Of a stretch of 64,000 nt of DNA, positions 11,790 through 27,161 are shown piece after piece. The DNA lies in the NCBI GenBank assembly GCA_009599575.1, contig VWND01000075.1, forward strand, positions 1,054,001 through 1,118,000, written 5' to 3'. This DNA is from Blumeriella jaapii (lineage: Eukaryota; Ascomycota; Leotiomycetes; Helotiales; Drepanopezizaceae). The stretch's first letter is position 1, and the number at the start of each line of letters is the position of its first letter. The position numbers and the translations under genes are program-made. The notes beneath the pieces were generated by a model that had not been told where the DNA came from, searched no databases, and worked only from the letters and a program-made list of their open reading frames with translations.

Positions 11790-12846
11790 ATGGCGACAAA
11801 GGTACGAGGAATTTGCTCCAAAGTCCGCCCGATGGTGGTGGCAGGCAAAATTAGACCAACATGTTGGCAATCGGAGCCTGTAGCTGCTCAAAGACTTCAT
11901 TGTCTCCCAAAGCCTCGGTCGAGATACTTCTCCACGGCTTCAGATCCCGTCCCTCTTACCAAGAATCCTCAATCAGCGCAGAAAGTCGACGCCGACGAAT
12001 ATATCTTGAGCTTGTCGTGCCCGGACAGGCCAGGCATTGTTCACAAAGTCAGCGGCTTCCTGGCTCTGCATAATCTAAACATCGTGGACTCGCAGCAATT
12101 CGCCGACCCTTTTTCCCGCAATTTCTTCATGCGCGTTCACGTGGACCATACCGAAGTCTCTCTGAAGAATAAGGAAATCAACTGCGAGAGCCTGAGAGCG
12201 TCTTTCGCAGAAACGGCCGAGGTCATGTCCATGAACTTCGAGCTGACTCCGATCTCCCACAAGCCACGGGTGTTGATCATGGTTTCCAAGATTGGACGCT
12301 GTCTCAACGACCTTCTGTTCCGGCAATCCATCTCTCAGCTCGGAATCGAAATCCCTCTCATCATTTCAAACCACCCCGACTTCGCTCCTCTGGCAGCGTC
12401 CTACAACATCCCCTTCTGCTACTCCCGAGACCAAGGCCGAACAAGAGAGCCGCGTTCTGGAGCTGGTCAAAGAAAACAACATTGACTTTATCGTGTTGGC
12501 TCGTTACATGCAGGTCCTCTCGCCTTCACTGTGTGCTGAAATGTCCGGCAAGATCATCAACATTCATCACAGCTTTCTGCCTTCGTTCAAGGGCGCCAAG
12601 CCGTATCACCAAGCACACGAGCGCGGTGTCAAGATCATCGGAGCCACAGCGCATTTCGTCACAAGTGATCTCGATGAGGGGCCGATTATCGAGCAGGCAA
12701 TCACTCACATCCACCATGGAATGAGTCCAGCGGATTTGACGAATGAAGGTGCCAACGTGGAGAGCAGGGTGTTGGCTGATGCTGTCAAGTGGGTCGCAGA
12801 GAAGAGAGTCTTGATGAACGGTCACAAGACGGTGATTTTCAATTGA
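11790..12846 (+). pseudogene. purU: Formyltetrahydrofolate deformylase (PurU-like), frame broken at about 12417
   Basis: The enzyme hydrolyses 10-formyl-THF to formate and THF. The first frame (11790 to about 12416) gives a mitochondrial-type presequence (Arg-rich, ending SRYFSTAS), an ACT domain (LSCPDRPGIVHKVSGFL) and the start of the formyltransferase fold (KPRVLIMVSKIGRCLNDLL, NHPDFAPLA, YNIPF). The remainder continues one frame over: ATPETKAEQESRVLEL, then IINIHHSFLPSFKGAKPYHQA and TAHFVTSDLDEGPIIEQ, carrying the catalytic Asn, His and Asp. Compared with the family, about four residues are missing between YNIPF and TPETK, consistent with a net 11-nt deletion. No plausible intron fits. 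All other conserved parts are intact, so this is either a recent lesion or a sequence error; I mark it broken, but it may be functional. Confidence 0.8.
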
Positions 12847-14515
12847 GTTGCAACATGTTCATAGACTGACCAAAAAAGTTGCGCAAAATTTCCGACTAGA
12901 GAAAAAAAAAACCCCAAAACTCCCAAAACCCTTCCGAACGATTTTGCCCCGTGAACAATTGATTTCAGTGGCTGATAACGTCGATCGAGGATGTGCTGTA
13001 GATGTGTCCGATATTTCGGACTGTACTGCCATCCTGATACATGTGGTTCTCTTCTATCCTCTTCCTTGTTCCGCGAGTCGAAAACGTTGTCAACCCCACG
13101 AGGCACTGGAGCTCTCGCGGCTCTGAGAAATCATCTCTAGGCAGGCTCCTTCTCACTCATGAAGAAGTTTCGCCGTTCCCCCTGTCCTTCTTCCGTGGTG
13201 AAAGACAGCAAGCGTACCCTTCCATTTGAGCTGGTATCTTATTTTGTACCACGGCTTCGCACCGTTTCAGCTTTCATGCCAAGCTTCATCTCCATCTCCG
13301 ACTTGCGTTGCAGTCGTACAATACATACCGTCTATCTGCTTCTCAAGACAGCAACTCCAGCCCGAGCGGAGTCACTTTTGCCCTGGTCACACCTCTTCGC
13401 CCGCGGGACTTGGCCACTCTCGTCCTCACCGTTGTAGCAGGACCACGTATCCAAGGCCCCCTTGGCGGCAGTGAGGTCCGCAGCTTCGCGCTCGGCCATT
13501 TCCATCCCTCGCCACACCGACTGGCCGTCCATGGCTGGAGTGCTAGCTAGCTTTGGATATCTGCCGGATTCAGCGGGTTGTCCCCCCCTCGCTTGTAAGG
13601 TTTTCACAGGAATGCATGGCGGTTGGCTTGGTCCAATCACGTCCGGCCGGAGCTCGACGTTTTCAGAAACTTCAAGTCCTGCCACGATCTTGGCACATGG
13701 TTAAGCATAAAGTTGCAAGGAGGTTCCTCCGGCTCTTTCGTACGTTGCGAAGTACGAACAATCGCGTTGTCGGTCAAGACGGTGGGTGTCTTTTCGCCCG
13801 CTCGTCACGTAGCACTATCAGCGGCGAGTGAATTCTTTGAAGAGGGTGGAACGGAACAAGCGAGAATTTGGGATAGCGACGAAGATCTCCCTGGCGATAG
13901 ACGAGCTGAAAGAGCAGACGTCTATGTACTGTAGGTACTCATTGCTACAGTAAGGACATGGTTCATAGGGCAAATGTGTAGTCTGTAGCCGCTGACTGGT
14001 TGGTACTGTACATACTGTATTTCTTATGCTTGCGCAAGTGGCGATTGCGGAAGACGGCCTGTGAGAAGGTCCAGATGAACTGATATAACCACGTGATTTT
14101 TATTTTGTAAGCGAACTTTGCTCTCCATCTTGAGTTGGGCAACTTTGGGATCTCCAGTAGCAAGCCGCTCCAAACTGCTCTCATCAGCGATATCTCTCGA
14201 GATCTTCTGGGCTGGGTCACGTGACATAACCTGCTGGGCATGGATCAACTTCAGGGGTAATCTACAGAGATCTCGCTTGCCTCGACATCCAGCTCGCTTG
14301 CATCCTTCTCGAACCTGGCTACACAATATCTTGTCTTTGTTTTGATGCTCATCCAAATCGTGGGTAATCGATCTGTCCAATGAAGCACAGCTGATGCCAC
14401 GCACGCAAGCGCAGATCGACGTGATTTGAAATAGGTGCCTCTTCGCGCAAGCCATGAAACCATCTCGCTTAGCTACTTACTTGTGTTTGTGTTGCAGCTG
14501 GGTGTGAGAGAGAGA
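12847..14515. other. Intergenic region without recognisable genes
   Basis: Only scattered frames of 60-140 codons are seen, none convincing. It includes short GTAC-motif runs (13926-13937, 14003-14015) and a GTCACGTGAC palindrome at 14216-14225, about 290 nt before the arylsulfotransferase-like start. Confidence 0.5.
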
Positions 14516-16272
14516 ATGATACTTCCCTCCCCCGCGTCCAACACCGCCAGGCTCTGGAGCATCACGCTCGCCATGTTAACACCATCGACGCTGGCTGACT
14601 GGGCCTTCAAGTCACGCCCCGATCTCTCGCCTCCAACTCTCAACATCAGCGTCTCCGTACCGTCCGCGCTCTCGCCAGGCTACATCTTCGTCTCGCCGCG
14701 CGCATCTCGCAGAGCCAAACTAGTTGAGCCGTACGGCCCCGTTCAGCCGGGGCCCTACATCTTCGACTCCCGGGGAGCGCTGGTCTGGTCGGGCGTCGGC
14801 TCGTTCTCGGCCGCTACGAACAATTTTCGAGCGGCGAGGTTCGATGGGCGGGATGTGCTGGTTGGCTTCGAGTTTGATGCCACGTCTCGAAGGACGCAGT
14901 TTGGGCAAGGGCGTGCGAGGATCCTCGACCAGCATTATGTCGGGATCAAGGACGTTTCCGCGGCGAACGGCATCGTTGCCGACAAGCATGAGTTCCAGGT
15001 TTTGAATGAGAGGACCGCGCTGTTTGTCTCTTATACACCAGTGCCATGCGATTTGGCAGGATACGGAATAAGTCCAAACGCTCAATGGATTCTCGATGGT
15101 GTGTTTCAAGGTTAGTTGAGCGAGACCCGAGTAAACAGTGAGGCTTTGTGGACTGACTTGTGGTCACAGAGGTTGATATAGAAAGCGGGCGCCTCATTTT
15201 TGAATGGAGAAGTCTCGACCACGTGTCTCCGAGTGGTAAACGCTGATTGCCTATGTTGTGGCTTTGCAACTCACACCGTGTAGAATGCATCGTGCCTCTA
15301 TCAACACCGTCGCTAGGCAGTGGACTCAACAGCACTGATGCCATCGATTACTTCCACATCAACTCGGTGGACAGCGATGGCACAGACTACCTGGTCTCCG
15401 GGCGCCGCACTTCCACCATCTACAAGATCAGCGGGACGACCGGGCACATTATCTGGCGTCTAGGTGGCAAACATTCAGACTTCACATTCGGACCCGGGGC
15501 TGCATTCGGGCTTCAGCACGACGCCCGATTTATTGCTCGTTCAGAGACGGGCGACAAACAAACCATCAGCCTATTCGACAACAGCGGCCTGCCATCCCTC
15601 ACCCAAACCGGAACATGGCAGAACGTATCCAGCGGCAAGATTCTGGTCCTCGATACCAGAACGTGGACTGCCAACCTCGTGCGAGGGTTCGCCGCGCCCA
15701 ACGACGAGTTTGCATTCGCGATGGGTAATGCCCAGGTGCTGCCTAACGACAACCTGTTCGTGAACTGGGGCACCGCAGGCGCGATGACAGAATTCTCGCC
15801 GGACGGGACGGCACTCTTCCATGCGCATCTCGACAGCGGGGAGCTCTTCCGCAACGGCCGACCGGCGAGCTATCGCGGCTTCAAGTTCGACTGGACGGGG
15901 ACCCCGCGCGAGGACCCAGCGATCGTGGCTTTGACGCGCGGCGAGACTACTGTGGTGGTGTACGTGAGCTGGAACGGCGACACGGAGACGAAGTCGTGGC
16001 AGTTTTGGGGAGTTGACGGAGGAGGGGTGGAGGTGTGGCTTGGCGAGGAAGAGAGGTCTGGCTTCGAGACGGGCTTCTATGTCCATCGTGGAACGAGGGC
16101 GTGGAAAGGGTTCTGGGCGCGCGCCGTAGGGAAAGATGGAAAGGTGCTGAGAGCCTCGAAGATGGTGGCGGCGCAGGCATACGTCTATCGATCTGCTCCG
16201 CATGGGGACGCCTACGTGGCTGCGGAAGGCGATGTTGGGATGGTACACAAGAGCCGCAAGAGTGAGCTATAG
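14516..16272 (+). CDS. Secreted arylsulfotransferase-family (ASST-like) protein
   Basis: Three exons, 14516-15110, 15170-15235 and 15284-16272 (GTTAGT/CACAG and GTAAAC/GTAG introns of 59 and 48 nt, phases matching), give 549 residues. The N-terminus carries a hydrophobic segment ending at TPSTLA, followed by DWAFKSRPDLSPP, so secretion is likely. The body matches fungal arylsulfotransferase-family proteins of beta-propeller type: PGYIFVSPR, GPYIFDSRGALVWSG, ANGIVADKHEF, IDYFHINSVD, TIYKISGTTGHIIWRLGG, FGLQHDARF, NAQVLPNDNLFVNWG. These proteins are abundant in filamentous ascomycetes; for most the substrate is unknown. The ATG at 14516 is chosen because it opens the signal sequence; an in-frame upstream extension exists but adds nothing recognisable. 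Confidence 0.85.
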
Positions 16273-16807
16273 CTATGACTTGATTTCGGCGTCTTGGCCT
16301 CGCAACGCAAAGAGAAAGCACTACTATCTTAAGGACGTCTTGATAGGACGCAGCCTTCTGCTGTGCTGCTTTAACTCTAGTATTCCAAAACCTTTGCCGT
16401 AATCGCTCCCTCCCTAAGAATGAGCCGCTCGAAAATACATTTCCTGACGCAAATTTGCTATGTTCACTCTGCTTCATTCCCTTTGCACGTTTGTCATCTG
16501 AGCTCCCCCGCTCTGAATTCAGCGCTGAGCTGTTTCTGTCCCGTTCACTCACTGCAAGTAAGGGAAGTTAATGAATGGGGTAGGTACATCAAGCGAGTCC
16601 TCCCCAATCAGCCCTACACATCCCATGCCATCCTTTCCCAACCCGCCCCGACTATTCGATCCGAGCAAGCTCCCACGAACGATCAACGCTGAGTGACGAG
16701 ACAAGAAAACTAGAAAAAGACAGGGGTCGTGCATTCATTGACTCTGTCCGCAATGGTAAAGGCTCCCAGGTACAGAAAGGACTCATAATCTCCTGGCAAT
16801 GCTGCAA
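16273..16807. other. Intergenic between convergent genes
   Basis: No gene is seen. The arylsulfotransferase-like gene (+) and the IMP nucleotidase (-) converge on this stretch, so it should hold both 3' ends. Confidence 0.5.
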
Positions 16808-19200
16808 CTACTTGTTCACCCCCCAGCCAGCGCTCGGCATTGGGTGCTTCTCGAAAAGCCGATCGACTCTGTCCATCAGCTCCTGTCCTAGCCCGCCGTC
16901 TAGGCTCTTCGCCTCCTCCTGCCCGCTCTTGGCGTTCCGGATCAGCGAGCCGAGCTCGTCGAGGAGGTCGACTGTCTCTTCGGGGCTGGCGATCCCTGTA
17001 AGGTATTAGCGGTCAAGCCGATCCGTCTTAGAGACACCCGGGTCCGGAAAAGAAAGGATGATACTTACACGCTGTGGTGCCCACCACCCTGGCCTTGAAG
17101 TCGTTACTGCCGGCACTCAGAAACTGATCGCCGACATGCAGCGTCCTGTCGCCCCGAATAGGCCTTCCCTCGCCCTCCTCCTCGCTCCCAAAGTACTCCT
17201 GGCAGACGAGCACGCCCCAGCTCTTGTCGCCAATGTCAACAAAGACATCGTTGCCGCCGTTGAAGGCGCAGAAGGGGAGCTGGCGCCCGACGTCACTCAT
17301 CTCTAGCTTCTTCTGCACGACTAGCACCGTCTCCTCGAGGCTCTCACGCGGGAATTTGGCGCCGGGGATCGAGGGGATGATGCCCACCGCTCGCTCCTTG
17401 CGCAAGATCGTGGCTTGCAGGGAAAGGTTTGTGACGCACTCCCGGAGCGAGGATTCCGCGAGATCGAGCAGGGTGGTGATGGTGGGCTGTGTCCAGGTTG
17501 ACATGCTAGGTAGGATCCAGGAGCGTCGGGGGAGGTGCTGGAGCAGGAATGGGGAGCTGGTATTGTAGGTGAAGAGGAAGTTGCTCTCGCCGCCCATAAT
17601 GATCAGGTTTTGCTTTTGTGCTTCGGTGAGGAGTGTAGATGCTTTGACTGCTTCGAGCAGACCATGGAGACGGCCATACTAAAGGACACGGAAGTCAGTA
17701 ATTGCACATATCGAGTGCGTCTTGAGAAAACGATAATTGACTTTGCCAGATGTCTGGTGGATCCAAGAAAAAAGAATAGTCCGTGTCCCCTTGACTTACG
17801 TAGCGCTCTGCTTCTGTATATCCAGCCGCGGTCACAATGCCAATCTTGGTGTTGTTGCTCATGAGAACTGTTTACCAACTCAAATCAACATTTATCTAGG
17901 ATAGCTCGTGGAGAGAAGGCACTTACAGATGATCCTCTCAATAACCGGATTCGTGGTCTCCAAGCTCTTTCCGTCATCATACCTACGTATGCAATTAGTG
18001 CGCCTTCCTTACCGCTGGCTAATCTCATATTCTTGTCCAGGCTCAAGTCTGCTTCTCTTGCCAAAGTAAAAACATGTCTAATATCACCAACTTACAAAGT
18101 AACATCTCCATCGAAGGTCGCTAAATCCAAGGGTCCGCTAGCCGTAACACCCATCAGCTGCGCTGTGTTCAGGATCAACCTAATATCGTTGAAACTGGGC
18201 GGCACAAAACGTCTCGACGAGATGAACCGCTTGCGATCCTGATAACGGAATGCTTCTGCAAGGGGGAGACGCGTGAAGAAGGTGCCAATGCTCGGGACCA
18301 GGAGTTTGAGCTTGGACTGGCCTTGGAGGCCGACTTTTTGGTGCTCAACTGTTGCTTGTCAGCGCTGGAAAGTCTTGAGGATTGAAAGGGGTTCGAAGAG
18401 GTTGTGACGATGAATTCGTGAAGGACTCCACTCATGTTCTTCACCCTTTTTTCTCAAAAAGACTGTTTCGGAATTCGAGAGCCCCAGGCGTTTCCGGGAA
18501 CATGTGAAGAGAGAGGGTGCTCACTATGGTCATCTATCATATGCTCAACATCCAGCATAATCTCCGCATACCGCCGATGGGCCATCTCGGCCATCTGTTC
18601 AACTGTGTTCTTGCGAGATTCAAAGACGCCAGTTGGCTGAGAATGCAGCACGAATGGCACAGCGAGGAGGCCTTTGATCCATTCTAGACCTCGCGTCAGT
18701 AATGTTGCCACGAAATACGAAAGAATAGAGAGTTGGGGACGAGAATGGGTTGGGGAAATAGGAATTAAGTTGCCGGCAATAAGACCAGGAGATTTCGTGA
18801 CGTGCTACTCCGCCTAGGAGTCCAGGTATTCAGCTCTCCCACATGGCTTCATCCTTACACGCTCCCATCTCGAAATTCCAGGTCCACTAGAAATTCCTGG
18901 GTTCCCTCCCCAATTTCCCACCTCAACACTGTACCAGCTACACCCCGAAAAAACCCATACAGAAGCAGAGCGAACAGACTACCCGACGGGAAGGACGGAA
19001 AAGAAACAAGACAAACCGATAAACTGATCCCGCCTATGCGTCTTCAGCGCATCTGCAACAGTCAGCACTTATCCGCCTCGCCTCAACTCGTTCAAGCCTC
19101 CATATGCCCATCTCACTCACTCATCTCCCCTCAAAAGCAACCGCGTAGAAAAGAAGAAGAGAAGCAAAGACTCACATTCAACGCGATATCTCGTAGTCAT
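16808..19200 (-). CDS. ISN1: IMP-specific 5'-nucleotidase (ISN1), eight exons
   Basis: This enzyme dephosphorylates IMP to inosine in purine turnover. The gene assembles from eight minus-strand exons: 19200-19176, 19052-19017, 18683-18525, 18348-18096, 17982-17927, 17867-17800, 17678-17069 and 16995-16808. All phases agree and the product is 464 residues (yeast ISN1 is about 450). Family signatures in order: MTTRYRVEY start, EWIKGLLAVPFVLHSQ, KLKLLVPSIGTFFTRLPL, SFNDIRLILNTAQ, the HAD-type nucleophile motif FDGDVTLYDDG (Asp153, Asp155), KIGIVTAAGY, IIMGGESNFLF, ERAVGIIP, CAFNGGNDVFVDIGDKSWGV and TLHVGDQFLSAGSNDFKAR. The first two exons (25 and 36 nt) are very short and would be missed by simple gene finders. 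A C/T-rich leader precedes the start. Assignment is very secure. Confidence 0.95.
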
Positions 19201-20132
19201 CTTTGCTCTCTCCTTCCACTCCTCCCGCTCTCTTCTGGTGTTCCTCGATGATTCTCCGGAAATCCTTGTTTCTCCCTTCGTCCCGGCTCGCTCTCTGTTT
19301 GAACGCTTGCCTCACTCTTTCTCTTGGAATCTCAGCGTCACCTCTCGTCTCTCTCACCCAGCAAATCTTCTTCTTCTTCTTCTTAAACCCCTCACCAGCT
19401 CAGATCAGCCTCGCTCTTCCTCTTCTGTCCTTTCCAAACGGCGTGATAGACGTCGAATCTCTCTCTCGCTCTCTCTCGCTCTCTCTCGCTCTCTCTCGCT
19501 CTACTCCCTTCCCTTCTCTTGAATCTTCAAACCACTCTCCTCTCCCCTCAAATCCTCTCTCTCTCCGTCCTTTCCGTCCAATCCGGACCTTCAATCTTCA
19601 AATCCCCCGTTTGCTGACTTTGGTTAGTGCCCCCTCTTGCTCTCTCTCTTTTCAACCCGACACACACCAAAAAACGTATCAGACAAAAAGAGAACACACA
19701 GCAAGCACCTCAGACTCAGGCTTCACGTCGTCGTCAAAACTCAAGAAGTCGAGAAATGCAGGAAGTGAGAAGTTGCTTCACTTCCTCTCTCTTTCTTCTT
19801 ACGATGTAGCCTCGCAGAGATGGTACAGTACGCAGTGCAGTGCAGTCAGTCCCTTAGCCACGCACGCATGCACCCTCCCCGCACTAAGGGGCGTTCCACT
19901 TTTACCATTATGTGGCACGTGACATTCGTAGCGAGATCTATGAGAATGGCGGGGTAAGGCGGCGACGACGACGTGAAATAGGTAGGGGGAAACATTTCTA
20001 CCGAGATAGTTGTATGCATCGGATTTCATTCATCATCTTTCTCAGTCCGCTGCGAGCGCCCCCAGGGGAAAAAAACACCCTCTGGTAAGCTGCTACCGAT
20101 CTATTATTCTACCCAAACACCCGCTGCTCGCT
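19201..20132. other. Intergenic: promoter of ISN1 and 3' flank of pfkA
   Basis: Strongly C/T-rich on the plus strand, including four near-perfect copies of a CTCTCTCGCT decamer at about 19461-19502. No gene is supported; frames here reflect the pyrimidine bias. Confidence 0.55.
19461..19502. repeat. Four-copy CTCTCTCGCT decamer tandem repeat
   Basis: The ten-base unit CTCTCTCGCT repeats four times, just upstream of the minus-strand ISN1 start; in mRNA sense it is a GA-rich tract. Confidence 0.9.
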
Positions 20133-23264
<3,132 letters not shown>

Positions 23265-25407
23265 ATGGCTGCCCTGCCCAGCCAGTTTCCAATCTCTCTG
23301 AGGTCGTGGCCTTCCGCCAACAGCGATGACGAGCTTCCTTCAATCATCAGCCGCATCAATAGCGAGCGCGGCGGCTTTCTCAACATCACCGAGGAGAGTC
23401 TGCGCCATGAGATCGAGGAGGAATTGAATAACAATGCCGGCAGCTCGAGCTCGAGCGAAGACGAGGAAGAGCCTGGTACAGTCAAGAAGGTGACCGCCGC
23501 GCGCGATCAGCTTATTCTAGATCTCGAGTATGTCCAGCACGCTGTTACACCCCTAACAGATAAACAAAGTGCTGACGAGGGACCAGACACGCCCATCAAA
23601 ATGCGAGCCTTGCCCTGGATGTAATATCACTTCTGCTCACAAAGGACGGCCCGGTGCAGGCGAGCCAGACCCTGTCCCAAGACGTAGTCAATTTCATTGG
23701 ACCGAAGACGCTCGGGATGAACAAGCTAGCCGCCTCGAAGACCACCGATGCGCAAAAGCGGGACTACAAACAGGTTGCGAAAGGATGGAAGATCCAATGT
23801 TTGGACAAGTCTATAGACTCTGTTCTGGCTTCAGCTACCCGGCTAGAGAAGGAAATTGAGCACGAGACTAAATACTGGAAGCAGGTGCTTGCTGTGAGCG
23901 AGAAAGGCTGGGCTGTCTGCAGGCTACCAAATCAAACTCAAACGTTGGGTGTCAGATTTGGATTTTCGGAGTCCTCGCCAGCCTTCAAGAGCAGAAGTCT
24001 TGCTGCGCTCAATCGAAAGCCGGATGGTACCATATCTTTGGGCCAAGGTTCAGCTGATGCGATTCCCAAGACTTTTCGAGTGCGAATCCGCGTTGGTGAC
24101 GAGTGCACAGGCTCTTCGATGATGCCAAAAGCAGTCCCGCAAGACTCCCCAGTCGAGACCTTGATTTTACAGGCACGCAACACTATTTTCGCCGAAGAGC
24201 TCTGGCAGGAGTTGAATCGCGAGTCTCGAACTATGGAGCTCGTTAAACCGAAAGACGATGCTCTTGTATATCAACTCTCGGCTGACAAAGCTATGGTTCT
24301 CGACCTCGTATCCCTGGAGGAAGAAAGTATCGAATCCTCTGGCCCAGATGGTGCTCTAGCCCAGAGTCTTTTTTCACGTTCAACATCCTCCTCAGCTACG
24401 CTCACCGTCAAGCACACCACGCCCGGTCAAGAGTGCCCCCTCCAATCTCTAGCGAGAAACGCCCAAACCCACCACTAAAGCTCTTCCGCCCCTTCATCGC
24501 CCGAGCCCGGCACCAAGAGAGCATTGCCCAACTACAGAATCTTTTCCGTCCTCTCTACCGCGTCCTCGTCTCCGCCTCTCTCCCCGACCCACCAGCCTAC
24601 ACCCTCGTACCTACCGTCTACCCCTTCCCATCAAACCTTCCAGTCGCAGAGCGTACTATCCGCTCACTCACAGACCGTCTGGAAGTAGTAGCCACCTTCA
24701 CTATCACTCCTAAAACAATCGTTACGGTGAGAGCGCAAACACTCTCCCAGCATTCCATCTACACCCAGTATCTCCTCTCCATCTCGCCTTCCGACTCACC
24801 CTTACATGTTACATGCCCTGCATTCCCAATAACAGATTCTTTCTCTGTGCTGAAGGACTACATTTACTACGCCACGTCTTGTGCTTTAGCGTCGATGTTC
24901 GTCGCTCGTCCTAGGCCTCCAACCTCTCCCTCCAGTCAGCAGGAAGAGGACTACGCTTCGCAAGGATGGTCTCGGACAGCTCATCCAAACATCTTGCAAA
25001 AAGCCATGACTTCCTCCCCTACCGCAAAGCAAAAGCAGCTTGCCATCTCAGTCGGCTGCATCACTCCTCCAAACTCTAATTGCACGCTCACTAAGCTCCA
25101 CGTTCAATGGGACTTCATGCGTGGTGAAATGTCAGGAGAAGAAGCTCTTGGCTGGACAGAGAGAAGCTCCGCGCACGTGTCGATGGGACAAGATGTTCCT
25201 GGTGTGGGAGTTGGTACGGCAGCCGATAGTGAGGGGAGAATAGTCAAGAAGGAACCCAAGAAGGCGCTAGCCGGCGATGGTGCGTATACGTGGCTTGCGA
25301 GGAGTTATGAAGCAGAGCCGAGGGGCCAGGATGATGAAGAGGGGTCAGTTGATCTGGTTGAAGTTGTGAAGAGTTTGGTCGATGTGGTTCGGGATGCTGG
25401 AAAGTGA
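23265..25407 (+). CDS. MED17: Mediator subunit 17 (one-base frame break at a T run, 24369-24374)
   Basis: A core head-module subunit of Mediator (yeast Srb4), needed for RNA polymerase II transcription in the nucleus. Exon 1 is 23265-23527 and exon 2 starts at 23587 (GTATGT donor, CTAAC branch-like element, CCAG acceptor). The start reads MAALPSQFPISLRSWPS, the typical MED17 opening; NITEESLRHEIEEE and LEHAHQNASLALDVISLLLTKDG follow. In exon 2 the frame shifts at six Ts. With a seventh T the text reads SLFFTFNILLSYAHRQ and then VPPPISSEKRP, the conserved centre of the fungal protein. The C-terminal part (24376-25407) is intact. Repaired length is 694 residues, normal for the family. The homopolymer position argues for a base-calling error. 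Confidence 0.9.
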
Positions 25408-25893
25408 TCATGATCTGGAGCAGGTAAATGCTCAGAATGTCACCGGAGACCTACAAGTCGCAAGCAGACGATAAGTAGTAGAGCAGAATTTCATCTCGAA
25501 ACGTGGAAGCTTCACAGGTAGGACAAGAAGAAGAAAAATCAGTCACCTGGATTTAATTACGTCTACCGTTCTCTTTTTCTCTCTCATCGCAGCGCGTATT
25601 GATCTTTTGACCTAACTTTCAATACTTCGGATAATTCGCTTCGGAATCTCAGGCAAAAGCGACAGAGCGTATAACACATAGCCTAAGCGAGAAATCCCCT
25701 CCTTGAATACCCACCTACCCAACTTAGAACTTTTTTCAGTCATACATGTTCACGCCAGTCAACCAATCCACCCATTTTTCATCCACCCATATCAAGTTTC
25801 CCATCCACTCATCTTCGTTTCCTAAACCACCTACCTATACACGCATCCATAAAGAACGAAAGTGAAGAAAAGAAAAGGATAAAACCAAAAGCC
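25408..25893. other. Intergenic: MED17 3' flank and promoter of tRNA deaminase gene
   Basis: 486 nt with no supported gene. The right part is C/T- then A-rich, as in a fungal leader. Confidence 0.5.
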
Positions 25894-26895
25894 ATGGCAG
25901 CTCCTGATCCTGAATCTGATCTCCCAGTAGCATCCAAGACGGAAGAAGAGAGCTCGTGTATGGGTTTTCACCTCCCAGCCTCTGCCTCGAAAATGACGCC
26001 TCTAGAGGTACAGACCCATCTCAGATTCATGCGCGAAGCTCTCGCTATGGTACTTAATCCCCCATCCTCTCCTCTTTCCCCTCAACTCCTATCTCCGTCA
26101 ATTCACCCGGTCCTCCTTCAAGTCATCTTCTCGTATATTTGCCCCCCTCTCACCGCCCCAACACGGTAACAGAGCTGAGGAATCTAGGCACAACACGCCC
26201 TATCCACCTCCGAGACGCCCGTCGGCTGCGTGCTCGTCCACGCCGGCACAAGCACCGTCATCGGCCGGGGCGCCAACGCTACGAACGTCTCTTACAACGG
26301 GACGCGGCATGCGGAGTTCGTTGCTGTCAATCAGGTCCTTACCGCCCCTCTCCCAATTCCCACTGTCCCCTCATCTCAGACTCCTTCTTCTCTGAAACGT
26401 GACGGCGGAGATGATCTTCGGGATGGGAGGGAAGAGGTGCAGGAGGAGAGGAAGGGGGAGAGCCTGAGGGGGAAGAGAAGGAGGCACGGCGCAGAACTCC
26501 TGCGTGAGTGCGATCTCTACGTGACGATCGAGCCGTGCATCATGTGCGCGAGCCTGCTGCGGCAGTTTGGCATCCGGCGCGTGTTCTACGGGGCTGTGAA
26601 TGAGAAGTTTGGGGGCACGGGGGGTGTGTTGAGGATTCAGAGGGAAAATGGGAGGGTCAGTGCTCGTTGTGCTGATTCTGCCTGTGCTGATGCTGGTGCT
26701 GGGGCTGGTGAGGGGGAAAGGGGAGGGAAAGAGGTGGAGTTGCGAAGGAAGAAAGGCGATTACGAGGTTTTTGGCGGTTGGTTGAGGGAGGAAGCCATCG
26801 TGCTGCTGAGAAGATTTTATGTACAGGGGAATGAGAGGGCGCCGGAGCCGGCGAGGGGGAAGAGGGAGAGGGTTCTAAAGCTGGTCGTTGATTGA
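25894..26895 (+). CDS. TAD2: tRNA-specific adenosine-34 deaminase catalytic subunit (TAD2-like)
   Basis: TAD2 with TAD3 converts A34 to inosine in tRNA anticodons. Exons 25894-26049 and 26188-26895 (138-nt intron, CTAG acceptor, phase 0) give 287 residues. The join reads MREALAM then AQHALSTSETPVGCVLVHAG, as in the family. Zinc and catalytic motifs are present: RHAEF (His-Ala-Glu) and EPCIMCASLL (Pro-Cys-x-x-Cys), followed by FGIRRVFYGAVNEKFGGTGGVL. Two unusual insertions, about 45 residues after VAVNQVL and a Gly/Ala/Glu-rich stretch after RIQRENGR, look disordered. The first begins at a CAG-GTCC sequence and could be an intron, but it stays open in frame. The start could also be a slightly later Met. 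Family assignment is secure. Confidence 0.9.
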
Positions 26896-27161
26896 GCTAG
26901 CCTTTGGGATGGCTGCTGCTGGGCTGGCTCTGGTCGAGAGTTTACCATTCTAACTCTTTCATGAACCTAGCCGACTATATCGTCATGGAGAAATGGCTTC
27001 ACAAGCGAGTCGACGGGCCCGGATAATACGCTCAGCTCTGATCGCGACCCGACGCACAAGATACCCATCGAATGAACACTTCAATCAAACCGTGTAGAAT
27101 CCTATTTTACTCCCTATATACATGCAAAGACTGCTTGCTCCTTTCCCAAGCCTTCCCACGT

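Noticed and set aside
18380..18400. GGTTCGAAG as a tRNA B box
   Set aside because: It lies in an ISN1 intron, lacks a matching acceptor stem and A box, and does not fit GGTTCGANNCC.
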